This document shows positions 43,271 to 51,577 of a stretch of 64,000 nucleotides of DNA, piece after piece. Made by a program: the position numbers and the translations under genes. Under the pieces are notes generated by a model. It ran no database searches and was not told the DNA's origin. It saw only the letters and a list, made by a program, of their open reading frames with translations. Each line of letters starts with the position of its first letter. The first letter of the stretch is position 1. Source of the DNA: Rhodovastum sp963709085. GTDB lineage: Bacteria; Pseudomonadota; Alphaproteobacteria; Acetobacterales; Acetobacteraceae. The stretch is from the NCBI GenBank assembly GCA_963709085.1, contig CAVPVB010000007.1, forward strand, positions 744,001-808,000, read 5' to 3'.

Positions 43271-44332
43271 ATGGCGGAAACGGGGGGTGACGCCGAAGAC
43301 CGGACGGAAGCCGCAACGCCACGGCGGCTGCAGCGGGCGCGCGAGGAAGGCCAGGTGCCACTCTCGCGCGAGCTGGGCAGCTTCGCGGTGCTCGGCGCCA
43401 CCGCCCTGGTGCTGGCGATGGCGGCGCCGGCCTCGGCCCGCCTGCTGAGCAACCGGCTGGCGGTGATGCTGGCACAGGCGCACGCGACCGATCCGCAGGC
43501 GGCGCTGCGGGCGGCGATACTGGCCACCCTGGTCGCCGCCGCGCCGTTCGCGCTGGCCGCTTTGCTGGCCGCCAGCGCGTCGGCGCTGCTGCAGACCGGG
43601 TTCCTGATCAATCTCGCCGCGCTGACCCCCGATCTCACCCGGCTGTCGCCGTTGGCCGGGCTGAAACGGCTGTTCGGCCCCGCCACCCTGGTCGACACCG
43701 GCAAGGCGGTGCTGAAGGCGGTCGCCGCCGGCGCCGTGCTGGTGATGGTGCTGCAGGGCGCGCTGCCCGAGTTGCGCGCGGCGATGTTCTGGACCGCGCC
43801 GGGCCTGCTGGACCACACCGCCCGGCTGCTGGGGCAGGTGTTGCTGTCGGTGCTGGCGGTGCAGGGCGCGGTGACGCTGTTCGACGTGGTGCGGACGCAG
43901 ATGAAGCATGCCAGCGACCTGCGCATGAGCCGCGAGGACATCCGCCAGGAGATGCGCGAATCGGACGGCGACCCGCACGTGAAGGCGCGGCTGCGCCAGT
44001 TGCGCATGCAGCGGTCGCGCAAGCGCATGATGGCGGCGGTGCCGAAGGCAACAGTGGTGGTAACGAACCCGACCCATTACGCTGTGGCGCTGATCTACAA
44101 CCGCGCCGCCGGGGGGGCCCCGCTTGTGGTGGCCAAGGGGGCGGACGCCGTCGCCGCCCGCATCCGTGCCGTCGCCGAGGAGAACAAGGTGCCGCTGGTT
44201 GCCAACCCGCCGCTCGCCCGCGCGCTCTACCGGGTGGAGCTGGACGCCGAGATTCCCGCCGAGCATTTCCAGGCGGTGGCGGAGATCATCGCCTATGTCT
44301 GGCGCCTGCGCGGCCGCGGTGCCCGCCGATGA
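43271..44332 (+). CDS. flhB: Flagellar export switch protein FlhB
   Basis: 353 residues: DRTEAATPRRLQRAREEGQV opens the family; four membrane helices follow, then the cytoplasmic domain with DIRQEMRESDGDP and the self-cleavage motif NPTH in VVTNPTHYAVALIY. It switches export specificity from rod/hook to filament subunits. The stop overlaps the kinase start by four bases. Confidence 0.96.
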   Translation: MAETGGDAEDRTEAATPRRLQRAREEGQVPLSRELGSFAVLGATALVLAMAAPASARLLSNRLAVMLAQAHATDPQAALRAAILATLVAAAPFALAALLAASASALLQTGFLINLAALTPDLTRLSPLAGLKRLFGPATLVDTGKAVLKAVAAGAVLVMVLQGALPELRAAMFWTAPGLLDHTARLLGQVLLSVLAVQGAVTLFDVVRTQMKHASDLRMSREDIRQEMRESDGDPHVKARLRQLRMQRSRKRMMAAVPKATVVVTNPTHYAVALIYNRAAGGAPLVVAKGADAVAARIRAVAEENKVPLVANPPLARALYRVELDAEIPAEHFQAVAEIIAYVWRLRGRGARR

Positions 44333-45588
44333 CCCTGCGCCTGCGCCGGCCGCCGGCCGGACCCGCGCATGATGCGCCGGAACCTAACATGGCGGATCAG
44401 GACATGGCGCAGGAGGACATGGCGGAGGGGGAGAAAGCGGACCGGGACGGGCCGCATGCCAGGCGCATGGAAGTGGTGGGGCGCTTCGCCGTCGGCATCG
44501 CGCACGACTTCAACAACCTGCTGGCCGTGGTGCTGGGCGCGACCGACCAGATCGCCAGCCGCCCGGGGGTGGACGAGGCCACCCGGGAAGACGCGGTGCA
44601 GATCCGCGCGGCGGCGCGGCGCGGCGCCGCCCTGGTGCGCCATCTGCTCGCCTTCGCCCGCGAAACCCCCGCCGCCGCGCGCCGGCTGGACGTGCGCGAG
44701 GCGGTGGACGACATCGTCCCGCTGCTGCATCACCTGCTCGGCCGCGCCGTGCGGCTGGAGATCGACGCCGGGGAGGTCGCGCTGCCGGTGCGCATCGACC
44801 CGACCGGATTCGACCAGGTGCTGCTGAACCTCGCCGCCAATGCGCGCGATGCCATGCCGCAGGGCGGGGTGCTGACGCTGCGCTGCCGCCCGTTGCTGCG
44901 CGACGGGGTCCGTTTCGCCGGCATCGAGGTGCGCGATACCGGCTCCGGCATTGCGCCGGAGGTGCTGCCGCACATCTTCGCGCCGTTCTTCACCACCCGC
45001 AGCGAACGCGGCACCGGGCTCGGCCTGGCCACGGTGCAGGAAATCGTGAGCGCGGCCGGCGGGTTTGTGACGGCCGAGAGCACCCCGGGGACGGGCACCT
45101 GCATGCTGGTGGGCCTGCGCATCGACGACGCCCCCCCCCGCCGCCCGATTGGCGGTGAAGCGGGTGGCGCCAAAGCGGGTGGGGGCTGGGTGCTGCTGGT
45201 CGAGGACGAGCCGGTGTCGCGCCGGCTGGCGGAACGGGCGCTGTCGTCCTGGGGCTGGCAGGTGGTCTCGGTCGAGTCCGCCGAGGCGGCGCTCGACCAG
45301 GCCGCAGCCGACACGGCGGCCCTGGCCCGCCTGGTGGCGGTGGTCACCGACATGGAACTGCCCGGCCGCAGCGGCGCGGCCCTGGTGGCCGCGCTGCGCG
45401 CCCGGCCCGGCGGGGCGGCGCTGCCGGCGATCATCGTCTCCGGCCATGCCGAGGCGGCGCTGCGCCGCGACCCTGCCGTGCAGGCGCTGCTGGCCGTGCC
45501 GGTGCCGTCGACGGCGCTGCTTTCCAAGCCCTATCCGCTGCAGGAGCTGCGGGCGCACATGACGGCGATTGCGGTCGGGCCGGCGTGA
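44329..45588 (+). CDS. CckA-like hybrid histidine kinase
   Basis: 419 residues, ATGA overlap with flhB. There is no membrane helix or PAS domain. The kinase begins with the H-box GRFAVGIAHDFNNLLAVVLG (about residues 51-70), then the ATP-binding N-box LLNLAANARDAMPQGG, G1 VRDTGSGIAPE and G2 TGLGLATVQEIV. A receiver domain from about 285 (VLLVEDEPVSRRLAERAL) has its acceptor Asp in VVTDMELPG. H-box and layout are those of CckA, the kinase above CtrA that controls motility in many alphaproteobacteria. The lack of the CckA N-terminus makes it a variant or paralogue. Confidence 0.75.
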   Translation: MTLRLRRPPAGPAHDAPEPNMADQDMAQEDMAEGEKADRDGPHARRMEVVGRFAVGIAHDFNNLLAVVLGATDQIASRPGVDEATREDAVQIRAAARRGAALVRHLLAFARETPAAARRLDVREAVDDIVPLLHHLLGRAVRLEIDAGEVALPVRIDPTGFDQVLLNLAANARDAMPQGGVLTLRCRPLLRDGVRFAGIEVRDTGSGIAPEVLPHIFAPFFTTRSERGTGLGLATVQEIVSAAGGFVTAESTPGTGTCMLVGLRIDDAPPRRPIGGEAGGAKAGGGWVLLVEDEPVSRRLAERALSSWGWQVVSVESAEAALDQAAADTAALARLVAVVTDMELPGRSGAALVAALRARPGGAALPAIIVSGHAEAALRRDPAVQALLAVPVPSTALLSKPYPLQELRAHMTAIAVGPA

Positions 45589-45640
45589 TAAGGTCGGGGT
45601 GATCAGGTTGGAGTGATCAGGTTGGAGTGATTGGGGCGGG
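45585..45640 (+). repeat. 14-base tandem repeat over a stop codon
   Basis: Four consecutive 14-base units of GTGATCAGGTTGGA and variants. The first unit contains the kinase stop codon and an extra in-frame TAA; the others extend into the gap before recA. Confidence 0.8.
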
Positions 45641-45686
45641 TTGGGCGGCTGTGGCCACGTTTTGTTCTTGCGCGCCGCGGTTTCAC

Positions 45687-45701
45687 GAACATATAACGAA
45701 C
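45687..45701. promoter_or_regulatory. LexA (SOS) box of recA
   Basis: GAAC-N7-GAAC here reads on the other strand as GTTC-N7-GTTC, the alphaproteobacterial LexA operator. It lies 114 bases before the recA start, placing recA under SOS control. Confidence 0.8.
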
Positions 45702-45814
45702 AAATCCTTAAACGGCCCCCCGTAAACCGTTGCGCTGGCGTTCGCATGTATGACAGAGTCAGCACAACGGATCATGCTGGGGCCGGCCTCTGCAGCCCGG
45801 GAGAGAGAGTTCGT

Positions 45815-46853
45815 ATGGACAAGAACAAGGCGCTCGATGCCGCGATGGCGCAGATCGAACGCGCGTTCGGCAAGGGCTCGATCATGCGCATGGGCGCCCG
45901 CGCGGGCGACGAGCAGATCGAGGTGATTCCCTCGGGCTCGCTCGGCCTCGACCTGGCGCTGGGCATCGGCGGCCTGCCGCGCGGCCGCATCGTCGAGATC
46001 TACGGCCCGGAAAGCTCGGGCAAGACCACCCTCGCCCTGCACGCCATCGCCGAGGCGCAGAAGCGCGGCGGCACCTGCGCCTTCATCGACGCCGAGCACG
46101 CGCTCGACCCGATCTATGCCCGCAAGCTCGGCGTCGATGTGGACAACCTGCTGATCAGCCAGCCCGATGCCGGCGAGCAGGCGCTGGAGATCGCCGATAC
46201 GCTGGTGCGCTCGGGCGCGGTGGACGTGCTGGTGATCGACAGCGTCGCCGCCCTGGTGCCGCGCGCCGAGCTGGAAGGCGAGATGGGCGACAGCCATGTC
46301 GGCCTGCACGCAAGGCTGATGAGCCAGGCGCTGCGCAAGATCACCGGCAGTGTGTCGCCGCAGCGACACCATGCTGGTCTTCATCAACCAGATCCGGCTG
46401 AAGATCGGCGTCATGTTCGGCAACCCGGAGACCACCACCGGCGGCAATGCGCTGAAATTCTATGCCTCGATCCGCCTGGAAATCCGCCGCATCGGCCAGA
46501 TCAAGGACCGCGACGAGGTGGTCGGCAACCAGACACGGGTGAAGGTGGTCAAGAACAAGCTGGCGCCGCCGTTCCGTCAGGTCGAGTTCGACATCATGTA
46601 CGGCGAGGGCATCAGCAAGGTCGGCGAGCTGATCGACCTCGGCGTCAAGGCCGGGGTGGTGGAGAAATCGGGCGCCTGGTTCAGCTACGACAGCACCCGC
46701 ATCGGCCAGGGGCGCGAGAACGCCAAGCAGTTCCTGCGCGACAAGCGCGAAATGGCCGAGGCGATCGAGAAGCGCGTGCGCGCTGCCGCCGGCATCGTCA
46801 CCAACGCCATGATGGCCCCGCCCGACAGCGAAGAGGCCGAGGCGGCGGAATAG
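45815..46853 (+). CDS. recA: Recombinase RecA, apparent frameshift
   Basis: The ATG at 45815 has ribosome binding site gagagag. MDKNKALDAAMAQIERAFGK, Walker A GPESSGKTTL, CAFIDAEHALDPIYARKLGV, Walker B VDVLVIDSVAALVPRAELEG and HARLMSQALRKITG are all canonical. Then one extra base near 46356-46360 shifts the frame; the next frame continues at once with SDTMLVFINQIRLKIGVMFG and KFYASIRLEIRRIG to the end. The corrected protein is 345 residues, normal for RecA. Both halves are perfectly conserved, so the shift is probably a sequence error. RecA drives homologous recombination and LexA cleavage. Confidence 0.92.
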
Positions 46854-47153
46854 GCCGGGGCGGGGGGCAGCGCTCCTCCCCCCGCTTTGATAGCGTTCCG
46901 TCAACCGAAGGAATTGATTTCGTAACTTGATCGCCGCATTCTTCGCCTGACCTGGAACGCTCCGCAGGGATCGGCCAGATCCGGAGGAAAGAATCGCTGC
47001 TTTCATATCCTGCCTGACCGTCCCCTATCCGGTGCTGCCACGCGCCGACGCCCTGCCTTTGTCCGGTCGGGCGGCGCGTGGCGGCGGGGGGAGGGGTGCT
47101 GGTCAAACGGCTTTTTCCGGGACCACTGGACGGGGTTGCTGGCCGGGCACGTC

Positions 47154-48417
47154 ATGCCCGCTGCTGCCGTGCTGATCACCGCCGTGCCGATTGCCGCCGC
47201 CGCCTGGTGGCTGAGCGGCCAACTCGCCCGCTCGTCCGTGCGGCCCGGCGAACCGGGGCTGCTTGCCAGCAGCGAGCTGCTTTCCGCGGTGCTGAACGCC
47301 AGCGCCGACCCGATCCACGTCACCGGGCTGGACGGCCGCCATATCCTGGCCAATCGCGCCGCGCTGGCGGTCTACGGCAAGGACGCGGGCTGCGTCCTGG
47401 GCAAGCGCGCCACCGACCTGTTCGGCCCCGATCTCGGCGCCTGGCTGGAGGCGGCGGACCGCGAGGTGTTGCGCTCCGGTGCCACGGTGACCCGCGAGGG
47501 CACCTGGCGACGGCCCGGCCGCGCGCCGCGCATCTATGCGGTCAGCAAGTCGCCCTGGCGCAATGCGGCCGGCGAGATCGCCGGCATCGTCGCCGTCACC
47601 CGCGACATCACCGACCAGCGCGCCGCCGAGGCGCGGCTGTGCGCCGCCCAGCCTCGGGCTGCTGGGCGCTACCCGCCTGTCCGCCATGGGCGCGATGGCG
47701 AGCGGACTGGCGCACGAGCTGAACCAGCCGCTCGCCGCCGCCACCTTGTTCCTGGCCGCGGCCGGTCGCCTGCTGCTGCGCGGCGATTCCGGCGCCGCCG
47801 CCGACGCGGTGCGCGACGCCGGCCAGCAGGTGCAGCTTGCCGGCGAGATCGTGCGCCGGGTGCGCGATTTCGTCAGTCGCGGCGAGGCCGAGCCGGAACC
47901 GCTGGACCTGGGCGGCCTGCTGTCCGACACCGCGGAACTGGCCCGTGCCGGCGGCATCCTGGGCGGAGCGTCGCTGACCGTCCGCCCGCCCGCCGGCAGG
48001 CTGCGTGTGCTGGCCGATCGGGGGCAGATGCAACAGCTGCTGCTCAACCTGATCCGCAATGCCGCGGAGGCGATCGCCAGCCAGCCGCGCCCGTCCGGCG
48101 GGCGCGGCCGCATCATCCTGACCGCCGGCCAACCGGACGCCGGGGCCGCCGCTTGCGCGGAGAGGGGGAGCGCCCAGATCACGGTGGCTGATAACGGTCC
48201 CGGCCTGCTGCCGGAGGTACGTGCCCGCCTGTTCGCGCCCTTCGTCAGCACGAAGCGGGAAGGCATGGGCATCGGGCTGGCGATCTGTCGCAGCATTGTG
48301 GAGGGCCATGGCGGCCGGCTGACCGTTGCGACCGGGCCGCGCGGAACCACCTTCCGCATCATCCTGCCACCCACCAGATGCCGGGAGGAAGGCGATGCGC
48401 AGCACCCCGCCGCCTGA
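47154..48417 (+). CDS. PAS-domain sensor histidine kinase, apparent frameshift
   Basis: A membrane helix (PAAAVLITAVPIAAAAWWLS) is followed by a PAS domain (LLSAVLNASADPIHVTGLDG to GIVAVTRDITDQRAAEARL). The frame must drop one base near 47648-47655; the kinase core then follows: LSAMGAMASGLAHELNQPLA (phosphorylated His), N-box LLNLIRNAAEAI, VADNGPGLLPEV and GMGIGLAICRSIVEGHGG. Corrected length 420. This is a FixL/DctB-type kinase and overlaps the gene of its response regulator. The start is uncertain: ATG at 47154 or TTG at 47136, neither with a ribosome binding site. The signal sensed is unknown; no heme-PAS motif is evident. Confidence 0.78.
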
Positions 48418-49090
48418 TCCCGCCGCCAGGCTGGGCAGGTTGCGGCCGGCTGCGACCGCGGTCCGCCTGCCCGTGATTCATCTGGTCGACGACGACGAGG
48501 CGGTGTGCAGCGCCCTCGCCGTGTTGCTCGGCTCGTTCGGCTATGCCAGCGCGAGCTATGCGTCGGCCGAGGATCTGCTCGCGGCGGTGGCATGCCTCGC
48601 CCCGGGCTGCGTGATCGTCGATGTGCGTCTGCCGGGCATGGACGGGCTGTCGCTGCAGTCCGAACTCGCGGCCCGCGGCCTGCCGCACCCGGTGATCGTG
48701 GTCACCGGCCATGCCGACGTGCCGCTCGCCGTGCGCGCCATGAAGGCCGGCGCAGTCGACGTGATCGAGAAACCGTTTTCGGCCGAGGACATCATCCGCG
48801 CCGTGCGCAGCGCCCTTGCCCGCCTGGAGGATGCCCGCCAGCACAGCATGGCGGCCGAGACGGCCGCGTCGCGCATCGCCCTGCTGACCCCGCGCGAACA
48901 GGAGGTGCTGGTGCAGCTGGTGGCGGGGCGGTCCAACAAGGCGATCGGCCTGGTGCTCGGCATCAGCCCGCGTACCGTCGAGATCCACCGCGCCAACCTC
49001 ATGGACAAACTGGGCTGCCGCAGCCTGGTCGAGGCGGTCCGGCTGGCGCTGGCGGCCGGGCTCGTGCCGAACAATTCGGCCACACCCTGA
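48395..49090 (+). CDS. FixJ-family response regulator
   Basis: 231 residues. Receiver domain VIHLVDDDEAVCSALAVLLG with acceptor Asp in CVIVDVRLPGMDGLSL and Lys in VIEKPFSAEDII. A LuxR-type helix-turn-helix closes it: LTPREQEVLVQLVAGRSNKA and GISPRTVEIHRANLMDKLG. It overlaps the kinase gene and is surely its partner. A DNA-binding regulator of unknown targets. Confidence 0.88.
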   Translation: MRSTPPPDPAARLGRLRPAATAVRLPVIHLVDDDEAVCSALAVLLGSFGYASASYASAEDLLAAVACLAPGCVIVDVRLPGMDGLSLQSELAARGLPHPVIVVTGHADVPLAVRAMKAGAVDVIEKPFSAEDIIRAVRSALARLEDARQHSMAAETAASRIALLTPREQEVLVQLVAGRSNKAIGLVLGISPRTVEIHRANLMDKLGCRSLVEAVRLALAAGLVPNNSATP

Positions 49091-49197
49091 ACCTGCATGC
49101 AGAAGTATGTATTTTACCGGATGAAAAGTTCCTGACATTTGGCTACAAACCTAGACACGTGATTGCGATTGTTATGGATCGAATGTAGCGCGAGGTT

Positions 49198-49218
49198 CTC
49201 CGGCAGCGGCCGCCGGAG
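49198..49218 (+). promoter_or_regulatory. Leader hairpin before hypothetical wHTH gene
   Basis: A 7-base-pair stem (arms CTCCGGC and GCCGGAG) ends directly at the ribosome binding site of the next gene. The AT-rich 140 bases before it also contain the palindrome CTGCATGCAG (49093-49102). Confidence 0.35.
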
Positions 49219-49230
49219 TGGGAGCACGCT

Positions 49231-49594
49231 ATGCAGGCCTTTAACGAACAGTGTGAGACGATCGGTCTGGCCGGGGTCATAAACCCGGCCATGGATGCTC
49301 GCCCGGTTCCGGAGGCGGAGCTGGAAGCATTGGCGGTGACGGAGAGCTTCGTGCTCGAGGTGCTCGCCGCCGTGACCGACATGGCCCTGCGCAGCAAGCG
49401 GCGGCAGGCCGATCTGGGCGCCGCCATCCGGCATGCCGGAATTGAGGCCGGACACGCAAAGCGGTTGGCCGCGCTGGAACGGCTGAGCATCCAGGGATGC
49501 ATCGACAAGGTGGTGCAGCTCGAGCGATGGCGGGGTGCTGCTGTCGGTCACGGCGCTCGGGCTCGACCGTTTGGGCAGCGCCCGCAGGCGCTGA
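49231..49594 (+). CDS. Putative winged-helix protein, apparent frameshift
   Basis: MQAFNEQCETIGLAGVINPA starts at an ATG with ribosome binding site ggagtggga. An amphipathic helical region (KRRQADLGAAIRHAGIEAGH, then LAALERLSIQGCIDKVVQL) is followed, after removing one base near 49518-49526, by SSDGGVLLSVTALGLDRLGS and a stop at 49594 (120 residues). Helix followed by a beta-wing ending in VT.LGLDRL resembles a winged-helix DNA-binding domain. It stands right after the FixL/FixJ-like pair. Confidence 0.5.
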
Positions 49595-49616
49595 CCCCCG
49601 CGCGCTAACCGGCCGC

Positions 49617-50633
49617 TCAGGCTGCCGTATCGGCGAGAAAGGTCCGCCAGCGCGCCACCACCGGGGCGGCGGCGAATTCTGTCTCGAAGCGCTGCCGTCC
49701 GGCGCGCACGAAGGCGGCCCGGCGGGGCGGATCGTCCAGCAGGGCGGCGATGCCATCGGCCAGCGCCGCCGGGTCCTCGATCGGCACCACCATGCCGTCG
49801 GCGCCATCGCGCAGCAATTCGGCCGGGCCGGCGGCGGCGGCGGCGGCGATCGGGCAGCCGGCCGACCAGGCCTCGATGACCATGTTGCCGAGCGGTTCGA
49901 TGCGGCTGGAGCAGACGAACAGGTCGGCCGCCCGCAGCAGGGCGCCGGCATCGTGCCGCCAGCCGAGGAAATGCACCCGGTCGGCCACGCCTTCGTGGCG
50001 TGCCAGCGCCTGCAGGGCGTCCAGCTCCGGCCCCTCGCCGGCGATCGCCAGCACCGCCCCGGGCAGGCGCGGCAGGGCGCGGATGGCGAGGTCGAAGCCT
50101 TTGTCGGTGTGCAGCCGCCCCAGCCCGAGCAGCAGCTTGTTCCCCCGCGGCAGGTCGGTCGCCGGCGCGGTGGCGGAAAAATCGGTGACGAAATTGGGCA
50201 GATAATGGGTGCGGTCGGCCGCCCAGCCCTGGGCGCGCAGCCATGCGACGATGCCGTGCGTATTGCCGATCAGATGGTCGCAGCGGCGATAATAGCGCAG
50301 ATCATAGTAGCCGCCGAGCCGGCCCACCAGCGTCCAGTCGCCGCGCGGGGCGTGCATGTTGGCGCGGTTCATCCAGGCCACCACCACGCCGGGGGCGAAG
50401 CGGTGCAGGGCGCGCGCCAGGCGCGGACGGGTCAGCCGATCCAGCGCCGTGCCGAAGCCGAGCTGCACCGGCGCCAGCCCGCCCGCCCGCAACCGCGCCG
50501 CTCGCGGCGCATCGGTGCGGATCACCGGCAGCACCGCCTCGCCTTCCGCCTGCAAAGCGAGGCAGAGCCGCTCGAAGAACAGCTCGGCGCCGCCGTTGAC
50601 GGCGCCCGCCATCACATGCGCGACGCGGGTCAT
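49617..50633 (-). CDS. GT4-type glycosyltransferase
   Basis: 338 residues, overlapping the upstream transferase gene. MTRVAHVMAGAVNGGAELFF is a GT-B N-terminus; LLLGLGRLHTDKGFDLAIRA, GEGPELDALQALARHEGVAD, VHFLGWRHDAGALLRAADLF and SRIEPLGNMVIEAWSAGCPI are the nucleotide-sugar blocks of family GT4. It adds a sugar to a lipopolysaccharide or capsule precursor. Confidence 0.88.
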   Translation of the reverse strand: MTRVAHVMAGAVNGGAELFFERLCLALQAEGEAVLPVIRTDAPRAARLRAGGLAPVQLGFGTALDRLTRPRLARALHRFAPGVVVAWMNRANMHAPRGDWTLVGRLGGYYDLRYYRRCDHLIGNTHGIVAWLRAQGWAADRTHYLPNFVTDFSATAPATDLPRGNKLLLGLGRLHTDKGFDLAIRALPRLPGAVLAIAGEGPELDALQALARHEGVADRVHFLGWRHDAGALLRAADLFVCSSRIEPLGNMVIEAWSAGCPIAAAAAAGPAELLRDGADGMVVPIEDPAALADGIAALLDDPPRRAAFVRAGRQRFETEFAAAPVVARWRTFLADTAA

Positions 50634-51520
50634 GCCGGAACGGCGACACCCACCAGCCGCACCGCCGCATCCAATGCGGCGGCGACGGAGAGGTCGGCCA
50701 TCCGGCCGGTCGGCGAGCGCGCGATGGCGGTGCGCCGCCCGGCCGGGCTGTACTCGTCCGACGGCGTGGGGCCGAACAGGCCGAGCGTCGGCGTGCCGGC
50801 GGCGGCGGCCAGGTGCATCAGCCCGGAATCGTTGCCGACGAACAGGTCGCAGCGCGCCAGCGCCGCCGCCGCCTCGGGCAGCGAGAGGGCGCCGCACAGG
50901 TCGATCGCGCCGGGCAGCGCGGCCAGCACCGGGGCGGCGAGCGGGCGCTCGCGCGGCTCCGGCCCGCCGAACACCACCGCCCGCGCGCCCGGCAGCGGTC
51001 CGGCGGCAAGGGCGCGGAACAGGGCGACGAAACGCTCGGCCGGCCAGATTTTCAGGTCGGTATTGGCGGTCGGCGCCAGCGCCACCAGCGGTCCCGGCGG
51101 CAGCAGCGCGGCGGCGCGGGCGCGGTCCTGCGGCCCGGTCCAGGCGACCGGCAGCGGCGGCGGATCGAGCCCCAGCACGGCGGCGAGTTGCACGGTTTTG
51201 TGGCCGGGCCGGGGCCGGTTGATCGCGCGGCGCCGGGCCGGCACCAGCCAGGCCAGGCCGGAACCGCGGATGTCCACCACCAGGTCCCAGAAATGGCCCA
51301 CCGAGGCTGCCCAGAGCGGCAGCCAGTGCCGGCCCCAGGGCCGTTTTTCCATGGTGATCAGCCGCTCCAGGTTGGGCATGCGGAGGAACACGCCTTCGGC
51401 GGCCGGGCCGCAGGCCACCGTGAACCGGGCCGTCGGGTGGGCACGCAGCAGATGGTCGAGCAGCCCGGTGGACAGCACGGCATCGCCGATCCGGTTGGAC
51501 GAGACGAACAGGATTCGCAT
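50630..51520 (-). CDS. GT9-type (heptosyltransferase-like) glycosyltransferase
   Basis: 296 residues. MRILFVSSNRIGDAVLSTGL and VACGPAAEGVFLRMPNLERL are the N-terminal features of family GT9, then VALAPTANTDLKIWPAERFV, LCGALSLPEAAAALARCDLF, VGNDSGLMHLAAAAGTPTLG and LFGPTPSDEYSP. Relatives add heptose in the lipopolysaccharide core. It shares a 4-base overlap with the GT4 gene and is divergent from asnB. Confidence 0.9.
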   Translation of the reverse strand: MRILFVSSNRIGDAVLSTGLLDHLLRAHPTARFTVACGPAAEGVFLRMPNLERLITMEKRPWGRHWLPLWAASVGHFWDLVVDIRGSGLAWLVPARRRAINRPRPGHKTVQLAAVLGLDPPPLPVAWTGPQDRARAAALLPPGPLVALAPTANTDLKIWPAERFVALFRALAAGPLPGARAVVFGGPEPRERPLAAPVLAALPGAIDLCGALSLPEAAAALARCDLFVGNDSGLMHLAAAAGTPTLGLFGPTPSDEYSPAGRRTAIARSPTGRMADLSVAAALDAAVRLVGVAVPA

Positions 51521-51577
51521 GCGGCGCCGATAGCACGTTGCTGGCGCGGATGCGCGGGCCAGTGTAAGGGCGGCGCC

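Noticed and set aside
42356..44266. Open frame of 636 codons on the minus strand
   Set aside because: Antisense to fliQ, fliR and flhB, which are certain; no domain or ribosome binding site.
46340..46370. Programmed frameshift in recA
   Set aside because: No slippery heptamer or stop-associated signal is present, and many unrelated genes in the window show the same single-base problem.
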